From positions 1 to 6,303 of the forward strand of contig JAUIHC010000181.1 of the NCBI GenBank assembly GCA_030432455.1: a stretch of DNA of 6,303 bases, read 5' to 3'. The notes under the pieces are model-generated. The model did no database searches. It was not told where the DNA came from and saw only the letters and a list, made by a program, of their open reading frames with translations. Positions 1 through 5,258 of this stretch are shown here, piece after piece. The translations under genes and the position numbers were made by a program. The stretch's first letter is position 1. Every line of letters starts with the position of its first letter. Source of the stretch: Phycisphaerae bacterium (lineage in GTDB: Bacteria; Planctomycetota; Phycisphaerae; Phycisphaerales; SM1A02).

Positions 1-195
1 GACGACCGCTATCGCGCCCGCGGCCATGCCCTGGGCACCGGCCGCAAGCCCAAGGCGGTCGGCCTCATGGTCGAGGTCGAGGGCGACGATGTCTACGACT
101 TCGGCGGCGACAGCATGACCGCCACCTGGCGGCCGTCGAATCCCGAGAACTGGGCGTGGGCGTCGTTTCTCGATCTCGGCGGCGACGACGCGTAT
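1..195 (+). repeat. Coding repeat of Asp-Asp-x-Tyr motifs
   Basis: Three DDxY motifs end at Tyr4, Tyr32 and Tyr65 of the visible fragment, spaced 28 and 33 residues, each in a Gly/Asp-rich context. The series probably continues upstream of the window. It resembles Gly-Asp-rich solenoid repeats of exported planctomycete proteins; the fold is inferred, not shown. Confidence 0.45.
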
Positions 196-1401
196 CGGCA
201 GGGTGCCGAGCAGGATCGTCTGGACGGACTCGACCGCGGGAACGACCGGCAGTGGTCCTTCGGTCCGACCGGGCGGGGGGTGGACACCGTTGTCGCCGGG
301 GATCCAGCCGCGGCGGTCCGGGCGTTCTGGCCCTCGTCGCCTCGGGGCGCCATGCCGTGGCGGCCCGACGACGCCGACTGGTGCGAGGCGATCTCCGCGC
401 CGCTGGTCGATGACGACTGGGATCCCGACCTTCTCGCGATTCTCGATCGGGTCCGCGATCCCTCGCTCACGCCCGCCCGGGATACGGTGGACTCGTTCGC
501 GCCGCCGGTCGAACCGCCGACCGATCCCGAGACGGTCGCCGGGGCGCTCCCGTCGGGAGCGGTGGCGTGGATCGACGCACTGCGCGATCGGGAACTCGAC
601 GCGGATGCCCGCCGCCGCGGGTACGAACGGCTCGACCTGCTTCGCTTCGCGGGCGGGGGCACCCTCGACTGGTCGCCGATCGCGACGCTGCTCGACGATC
701 CGGCGTCGGCGGCCCCGGATCTGCTCGCCTTCGCGGGGACCTGGACGGCGATCGACCGGACCCCGGGGGCGGTGGACCGGGTGGAGGCGGCGCTGATCGA
801 GGATGGGATCGACGACGCGGCCGCGCGGGCGATCCTGGTGCGGATGGTCGGCCGCTGCGGCGACGGGAACGCCGCGATGATCCTGCGGGATCGCGTGCGG
901 TTCGACGCCGATCCGCTGGTCCGACGCCGGGCGGCGTTCCATCTCGGGCGCCTCGCCGTCGAGGACGATCTCCCGGTGCTCGCGGTCGCGGCGGGCGACG
1001 GTTCGGAACTGGTGCGGTGCTCGGTCGCCGGGGGGTTGCGCGACAACCCGGTGCCCGGGGCGGAGGCGGTGCTGGAGCCGCTGCTGGACGACGAGGATCT
1101 CTTCGTCCGTCGGGCTGCCGCGGTGGCGCTTCTCTCGCGGGGTGACGCCTCGATGGTCGATCGGATCATGGACGAGATGGCGATCGCCTCGATCGACACC
1201 GGATGGAACTACGGTCGGAACCTCTTCGTGACGATGTCGGAGTATCTCGGGCCGTCGCTCGTGGACGACCTCGGGACCGATCTGGACGCCTGGCGGGCGT
1301 GGTGGACCGAACACCGCGGAACCCACGACCTCGGGGCGAGCATCGAGGCGAACCGGGCCGCGATCGAGGAACGACTGGCCAAGGCACCGAGCAGCGAATG
1401 A
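1..1401 (+). CDS. GDDxY-motif / HEAT-repeat protein, 5' partial
   Basis: The reading frame is open from the first base, and residues before the first ATG (base 67) continue the same repeat style, so I treat the gene as truncated at the window edge; 466 residues are visible. Residues 1-100 carry spaced Asp-Asp-x-Tyr motifs (DDRY at 1-4, GDDVY at 28-32, GDDAY at 61-65) in Gly/Asp-rich sequence, suggesting an extracellular beta-solenoid-like region. Residues about 180-390 are alpha-helical, Ala/Leu/Arg-rich units of about 30 residues, clearest at 270-385 (for example DPLVRRRAAFHLGRLA and DLFVRRAAAVALLSRG), which is HEAT-repeat style. A WRAWW motif lies at 431-435, before the C-terminus. HEAT repeats generally bind protein partners; no catalytic residues are evident. 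The stop overlaps the next start as ATGA, implying coupling to the FG-GAP gene. The cellular location is unknown because the N-terminus is missing. The HEAT assignment is fairly sure; the biological role is not known. Confidence 0.8.
   Translation, partial: DDRYRARGHALGTGRKPKAVGLMVEVEGDDVYDFGGDSMTATWRPSNPENWAWASFLDLGGDDAYRQGAEQDRLDGLDRGNDRQWSFGPTGRGVDTVVAGDPAAAVRAFWPSSPRGAMPWRPDDADWCEAISAPLVDDDWDPDLLAILDRVRDPSLTPARDTVDSFAPPVEPPTDPETVAGALPSGAVAWIDALRDRELDADARRRGYERLDLLRFAGGGTLDWSPIATLLDDPASAAPDLLAFAGTWTAIDRTPGAVDRVEAALIEDGIDDAAARAILVRMVGRCGDGNAAMILRDRVRFDADPLVRRRAAFHLGRLAVEDDLPVLAVAAGDGSELVRCSVAGGLRDNPVPGAEAVLEPLLDDEDLFVRRAAAVALLSRGDASMVDRIMDEMAIASIDTGWNYGRNLFVTMSEYLGPSLVDDLGTDLDAWRAWWTEHRGTHDLGASIEANRAAIEERLAKAPSSE
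1398..1401 (+). promoter_or_regulatory. ATGA stop-start overlap (translational coupling)
   Basis: The start codon of the FG-GAP gene (1398-1400) shares bases with the TGA of the HEAT-repeat gene (1399-1401). No convincing Shine-Dalgarno sequence precedes it; the nearest purine patch, AAGG at 1381-1384, is about 14 bases upstream. Re-initiation by ribosomes finishing the HEAT gene is the likely means of translation, which would keep the two products in fixed proportion. Confidence 0.7.
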
Positions 1402-3098
1402 CGCACGAATCGACCATGGCGAGACTCGGGGCGGTGATGGGCACCGCCGTGCTCCTGGCGCCGGGTGGCTGCGCCGACGATGCGACCCCGGCCTCTAATC
1501 GGCCCCGGATCGGCCCGGGCGTGCCAGCGTTCGCGGAGGAGGCCGCGGCTCGGGGGGTGGACTTCGTCCTCTCCTCCGGAGACGACGGAGGGGCGAAGCT
1601 CTTTCCCGAGATCATGCCCGGCGGGGTCGCGATCGCGGATCTCGACGGTGACGGCGACCTCGACCTCTACTTCATCCAGTTCGGGCCGATCGAACCGGAA
1701 CGAGAGGGGGACCATCGGAACCGGCTGTACCTCAATCGCGGGGACGGCACCTTCGAGGATGTCACCGAGGGGTCGGGGGCCGAGGACGACCGGCTCGGCT
1801 GCGGCGTCGCGACCGGCGACTACGACGGCGACGGCGATGTGGACCTCTACGTCACGAACCTCGGTCGGAACACGTTGCTGCGGAACGACGGCGGGGGCAG
1901 ATTCACCGACGTGACCGACGCCGCCGGGGTGGGCGAGACCGGCTGGGGGGCCTCGGCCGCCTTCCTCGATCACGATCTCGACGGCGACCCGGATCTTTTC
2001 GTCTGCAACTACGTCGCCTGGAGTCCGGAGCGGGAGATCGAGTGCCGCGATCACGACGGTCGTCGCGACTACTGCTCGCCGAAGGCGTACGAGGCGCGGA
2101 CGCCCGACGTGCTCTACCGCAACAACGGCGACGGCACCTTCACCGACATCTCCGCGGAGGCGGGCATCGATGTGGTGGCGGGCAACGGCCTCGGCGTGGT
2201 CTGGGGCGACTTCGACGGCAACGGCGCGCCGGACATCTTCGTCGCCAACGACGGCAACCCCAACCACTTCTTCCTCGGCAAGGGCGACGGCACCTTCGAG
2301 GAGGCGGCGAAGTCGCGCGGCGTCTACCTGGCGGGCGACGGCAACACCCGCGCCGGCATGGGCACCGCGATCGGCGATCCCGACGAGGACGGCGATCTCG
2401 ACATCCTCGTGGTGAATCTCCTCCACCAGTTCGACTCGTTCTTCCGCAACGAGAGCGGCTTCTTCATCGAGGACACGACCGCGACCGGGCTCGCGCCCGT
2501 CACCCGGCGGACGACCCGATTCGGGGTGGGCTGGTTCGACGTGGACAACGATTCGGTCCTCGACCTCTTCGAGGCGAGCGGCCGGGTCATGGTCCGCAAG
2601 GACGCGCCGGAGAAGGGCGATCGATTCGCGGAGAACAACCACCTGCTGCTCGGGGTGGAGGGTGCGACCTACGAGAAGGTCCCGCCGGTCGAGGCGTGGG
2701 GGGACGGACTGGTGCACACCAGTCGCGGGGCGGCCTTCGGCGATCTCGACGGGGACGGCGGCGTGGACGTGGTGGTCGTGAACCGCGACGCCCCGGCCTA
2801 TGTTCTCCGCAATGTGGCCCCCCGAGGCCGATGGTGCGGCGTGCGGGTGCTCGACGACGCCGGCGCCCCGGCGCTCGGTGCCACCGTCACTGCGACCGTG
2901 AACGGGCGACGACTCCGCCGCGACCAGCACGCCGCCTACGGCTACCTCACCGCGAACGAGTGCGTGGCGAGGTTCGGTCTCGACGCCGCCGAACTGCTCG
3001 AGGACGTCGAGATCCGCTGGCCCGACGGGCGGACCCGCCGGGTCGGAGATCTCGAGGCGGGTCGGGTGCACGACGTCGGCCCGCCCGCCGGCGAGTAG
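1398..3098 (+). CDS. CRTAC1-like FG-GAP/VCBS repeat and ASPIC/UnbV domain lipoprotein
   Basis: The product has 566 residues. I chose ATG 1398 because it overlaps the upstream stop (ATGA) and precedes a hydrophobic signal segment; an in-frame ATG at 1203 would overlap the HEAT gene by about 200 bases, and ATG 1416 is a possible alternative. Residues 7-25 look like a lipoprotein signal ending at Cys25 (LAPGGC), though Pro at -3 is atypical. Seven Asp-rich loops of the DxDxDGxxD type lie at 81-89, 141-149, 191-199, 271-279, 327-335, 381-389 and 449-457, matching a calcium-binding FG-GAP/VCBS beta-propeller. Cys203, Cys216 and Cys226 lie between the third and fourth loops; the YCSPKAY segment is typical of bacterial CRTAC1 relatives. 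Residues about 478-548 match ASPIC/UnbV, ending in the characteristic IRWPDGR. Such proteins are generally exported and bind calcium; the ligand is unknown. The family call is firm, while lipid anchoring and partners are inferred. Confidence 0.93.
   Translation: MTHESTMARLGAVMGTAVLLAPGGCADDATPASNRPRIGPGVPAFAEEAAARGVDFVLSSGDDGGAKLFPEIMPGGVAIADLDGDGDLDLYFIQFGPIEPEREGDHRNRLYLNRGDGTFEDVTEGSGAEDDRLGCGVATGDYDGDGDVDLYVTNLGRNTLLRNDGGGRFTDVTDAAGVGETGWGASAAFLDHDLDGDPDLFVCNYVAWSPEREIECRDHDGRRDYCSPKAYEARTPDVLYRNNGDGTFTDISAEAGIDVVAGNGLGVVWGDFDGNGAPDIFVANDGNPNHFFLGKGDGTFEEAAKSRGVYLAGDGNTRAGMGTAIGDPDEDGDLDILVVNLLHQFDSFFRNESGFFIEDTTATGLAPVTRRTTRFGVGWFDVDNDSVLDLFEASGRVMVRKDAPEKGDRFAENNHLLLGVEGATYEKVPPVEAWGDGLVHTSRGAAFGDLDGDGGVDVVVVNRDAPAYVLRNVAPRGRWCGVRVLDDAGAPALGATVTATVNGRRLRRDQHAAYGYLTANECVARFGLDAAELLEDVEIRWPDGRTRRVGDLEAGRVHDVGPPAGE
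1638..2768 (+). repeat. FG-GAP/VCBS coding repeats (seven Ca-binding loops)
   Basis: This stretch encodes the seven DxDxDG-type loops of the propeller. The repetition is also visible in the DNA: the 12-mer GACGGCACCTTC, encoding DGTF just after a repeat, recurs identically at 1743-1754, 2130-2141 and 2286-2297. The loops before these copies differ, so the repeats are diverged protein repeats with local nucleotide identity and not a recent tandem array. Confidence 0.85.
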
Positions 3099-3108
3099 GC
3101 TCCGCCGC

Positions 3109-4710
3109 ATGTCGCGGACACCGTCCTCCAGACCGACTCCAGGTCCGATCCGGACGCCGATCGAGCATGCCGAGGGGCTCACCCCCGGCAGCCGCCGGTT
3201 GGTGTTGTTCGCCATGACCGGGTCGCTGACCATGATCATGATGGACACGACCGTGGTGGGCGTGGCCCTGCCGACCATCGGTCGTGATCTCGGACTCGGC
3301 GACATCGGCCTCGCGTGGGTCGTCAACGCGTACCTGCTGGCCCTCGCCTCGTTGATCGCGATCGGCGGACGGATCGGCGACCTGATCGGAAAGCCCCGGG
3401 CGTTTCGCATCGGGGTGACGACCTTCGCGGCGGCGAGCGTCCTGTGCGGGGTCTCCACGACCGGCGGCATGCTGATCGCCGCTCGGGGGCTGCAGGCGAT
3501 CGGGGCGGTACTCATGCAGCCGGCGTCGAGCGCGATCGTGGTCTCGACCGCCGAGCCGGGTCGGGAAGGCCGGGCGATGGGGGTCTACATCGGAATCTCG
3601 ATGCTGGGGCTCGTCGCGGGACCCGTGATCGGCGGGCTGCTGACCGCGCACGTCGGGTGGTCGTGGATCTTCTTCGTCAACCTTCCGATCGCCGCCTTCG
3701 CACTCGTGATGGTGCAGATCGCGAAGCCCCCGGCCCTCCGCGATCCGGACGGCGGCTTCGATCTTCCGAGCGTGGCGATGCTGGTGGTGGCGCTGCCGCT
3801 CGGCGTCGGAGCGGTGCAGCAGATCGGGCACTGGGGGCCGGGGGACCCGGGCATGCTCGTGGGTCTCCTGGCCGGGCTGCTCGTCGGCATCGCGGGACTG
3901 GTCGCGTTCGTGCGACGACAGCGGCGGCTCGACCGTCCGCTCGTGCATCTGGAGCTCTTCCGTGATCGCGGGTTTCTCGCGGATGCGGCGATGCTCGGCC
4001 TCGTGCAGTTCGCCCTCACCGGAACGGTGATCCACCTCTCGATCCTCACGCAGGCGTCGTGGGGCTTCGATCCGCAGCAGGCGGGGCTGGCGACGCTGCC
4101 TCTGGTGCTGCCGGTGCTCGTGCTCGTGCACGTGTCGGGGCGTCTCTACGACCGCGTCGGAGTCCGGCGACTCGCGGCGCCCGCGGCGGTCGTGGTGGCG
4201 GTCGGGGTGGTCGGACTCGGATTCGGAGCGATGCAGCGGTCGCTGCCGATCCTCTTCGCGGCGATGACCATGCTCGGCGTCGCGATTCCGTTCGTGAACA
4301 TGCCCGCCAACACCGACGGCATGCGGCGCATCGGCGTCGAACGCCGCGGGCTCGCGTCGGGACTGCTCCAGACCGTCCGCATGACCGGTTCGGCCCTCGG
4401 CATCGCGGTGACCGCCTCGGTGGCGGGGGCGCCGTGGTCGATCGGGTCGGAGGCGACCGATCCGTGCCCGGGCATCGAGTCGGCCACCTTCCAGAAGGCT
4501 GCCGACGGCGATCTCGCCGCCCTGGCGACGATCGTCGAGCGGCTCGGCGAGGAGAGCGGCTGCGTCGCGCTCCTTCGCGATCATCTGGCGCACGCGATCG
4601 GGGCGGGCTTCATCGTCTCGGGTGTGATCGCGGGGCTGGCGGTCTTCGCGGCGCTCTCGTGGCGACCGGCTCAGCCGTCGTCGTCCTCGGGAAGCGAGAC
4701 CGACGACTGA
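3109..4710 (+). CDS. MFS transporter, DHA2 family (14 TM, EmrB/QacA-like)
   Basis: The product is a 533-residue inner-membrane transporter, probably a proton-driven exporter of drugs or other small molecules; the substrate cannot be read from sequence. About fourteen hydrophobic segments can be counted, beginning near residues 30, 66, 97, 118, 155, 182, 218, 247, 288, 322, 352, 378, 415 and 497. Family motifs are in place: motif D in TM1 (MDTTVVGVALPTI, 45-57), motif A after TM2 (GGRIGDLIGKPRAFR, 86-100), motif B with Arg126 (RGLQAIGAVLMQP), motif C in TM5 (GISMLGLVAGPVIGG, 162-176) and a second motif A-like loop (GRLYDRVGVRRL, 344-355). A loop of roughly 57 residues before TM14, probably periplasmic, holds Cys453 and Cys485. 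ATG 3109 lies ten bases after the FG-GAP stop and gives a 29-residue Pro/Ser/Arg-rich cytoplasmic lead; no clear Shine-Dalgarno is present. The Ser/Asp-rich C-terminus is encoded within the overlap with the convergent sixA-like gene. Co-transcription with the upstream genes is likely but a shared function is not evident. Confidence 0.93.
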   Translation: MSRTPSSRPTPGPIRTPIEHAEGLTPGSRRLVLFAMTGSLTMIMMDTTVVGVALPTIGRDLGLGDIGLAWVVNAYLLALASLIAIGGRIGDLIGKPRAFRIGVTTFAAASVLCGVSTTGGMLIAARGLQAIGAVLMQPASSAIVVSTAEPGREGRAMGVYIGISMLGLVAGPVIGGLLTAHVGWSWIFFVNLPIAAFALVMVQIAKPPALRDPDGGFDLPSVAMLVVALPLGVGAVQQIGHWGPGDPGMLVGLLAGLLVGIAGLVAFVRRQRRLDRPLVHLELFRDRGFLADAAMLGLVQFALTGTVIHLSILTQASWGFDPQQAGLATLPLVLPVLVLVHVSGRLYDRVGVRRLAAPAAVVVAVGVVGLGFGAMQRSLPILFAAMTMLGVAIPFVNMPANTDGMRRIGVERRGLASGLLQTVRMTGSALGIAVTASVAGAPWSIGSEATDPCPGIESATFQKAADGDLAALATIVERLGEESGCVALLRDHLAHAIGAGFIVSGVIAGLAVFAALSWRPAQPSSSSGSETDD

Positions 4711-5198
4711 TCGGCCAGTTCCCGCGGTCGCCAGAGGTGCCGCTCGCGGAAGACCGCGTGGTCGAGGTCGGCCCAGTCGTCGAGTTCGGCGCGGAAGACC
4801 GCGAGGGTGCCGGTCGGAAGGATGATCTCCCGGCCTGCGAGCGAGGACGCAAGTTCCTCCAGCCCCGGATTGTGCGCGACGATCATCAGGCGGCGAACGG
4901 TGTCCGGTGCGGTGCGGGCCGCGTCAAGCAGCCGATGCGGTGGTGCGTGGTAGAGCGCTCTCGACCACTCGACGGGGCCGTGCCAGTCCGCGGCGTCGCA
5001 CCAGCGGGCGACGGTTTCGCGGGTCCGCGCCGAGTCACTGCTTCGCACGAGATCTGGAAGCAGTCCGGTCTCGGCGCACCACCGTCCCATGAGATCGGCG
5101 GCGGCGCGGCCCCGGGCGTTCAGCGGTCGCTCGTGGTCGGCGAGCCCCGCGGTCGCCCAGCTGCTCTTGGCATGACGAAGGAGGAGAAGGTCGCGCAT
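4671..5198 (-). CDS. sixA: SixA-type phosphohistidine phosphatase (histidine phosphatase superfamily)
   Basis: The predicted 175-residue cytoplasmic enzyme belongs to the phosphoglycerate-mutase-like histidine phosphatase superfamily, branch SixA. It opens with LLLLRHAKSSW; Arg8 and His9 form the RH catalytic motif, with His9 the phospho-accepting nucleophile. Arg58 in SSDSARTRET and His109 in VAHNPGLEEL complete the phosphate pocket. HERPLNARG at 22-30 is the usual substrate-side signature. E. coli SixA removes phosphate from histidines of signalling or phosphotransfer proteins (ArcB HPt domain, NPr of the nitrogen PTS); the substrate here is unknown. I chose ATG 5198 because SixA proteins begin directly before this beta strand; ATG 5240 would add 14 residues with no family match. 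The length is close to the family norm (about 160), with an extra acidic Ser/Asp tail. The gene lies 60 bases downstream of the dockerin-like gene on the same strand and its last 40 bases overlap the transporter gene tail to tail. Confidence 0.93.
   Translation of the reverse strand: MRDLLLLRHAKSSWATAGLADHERPLNARGRAAADLMGRWCAETGLLPDLVRSSDSARTRETVARWCDAADWHGPVEWSRALYHAPPHRLLDAARTAPDTVRRLMIVAHNPGLEELASSLAGREIILPTGTLAVFRAELDDWADLDHAVFRERHLWRPRELADQSSVSLPEDDDG
4677..4707. other. Imperfect hairpin inside the convergent gene overlap
   Basis: Arms 4677-4689 and 4695-4707 flank a five-base GGAAG loop. Eleven of thirteen positions pair: seven (GTCGTCG/CGACGAC), a two-by-two mismatch, then four (CTCG/CGAG). 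It ends one base before the transporter's TGA and lies just inside the sixA-like gene. No T-run follows on either strand, so it is not a standard intrinsic terminator; it might still slow polymerase or protect 3' ends of the opposing transcripts. Confidence 0.4.
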
Positions 5199-5258
5199 GA
5201 GGGCATCGTCGCAGACCCGTTCCGACCCGGGGTGCGACATCGGGATCAGGATCGCAGG
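5199..5258 (-). other. 60-base gap between dockerin-like gene and sixA-like gene, with possible alternative hairpins
   Basis: This is the largest non-coding gap in the window. GTCGCA (5208-5213) can pair with TGCGAC (5233-5238), extended by CCCG (5216-5219) with CGGG (5228-5231). The same TGCGA (5233-5237) can instead pair with TCGCA (5252-5256), so the two stems exclude each other. No T-run, clear promoter or Shine-Dalgarno is visible. Short GC stems arise easily by chance in such DNA, so a regulatory role is only a possibility. Confidence 0.3.

Noticed and set aside
1203..1397. Upstream ATG at 1203 as the start of the FG-GAP protein
   Set aside because: It would overlap the HEAT gene by about 200 bases, adds Arg/Gly/Pro-rich residues with no homology style, and would bury the signal segment.
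3099..3108. Promoter or terminator between the FG-GAP gene and the transporter gene
   Set aside because: The gap is only ten bases, too short for either, so read-through is the simplest view.
1209..3515. A 768-codon open frame on the minus strand opposite the FG-GAP gene, and a 548-codon one at 2947-4593
   Set aside because: They are mirror frames of GC-rich genes with G/C at third positions. Translations are low-complexity Val/Glu/Ala or Arg/His/Asp-rich with no domain, and the sense strand holds clear family matches.
5199..5240. ATG 5240 as the start of the sixA-like gene
   Set aside because: It would add 14 residues ahead of the conserved N-terminal strand, where SixA proteins normally begin; neither start has an SD, so family alignment decides.
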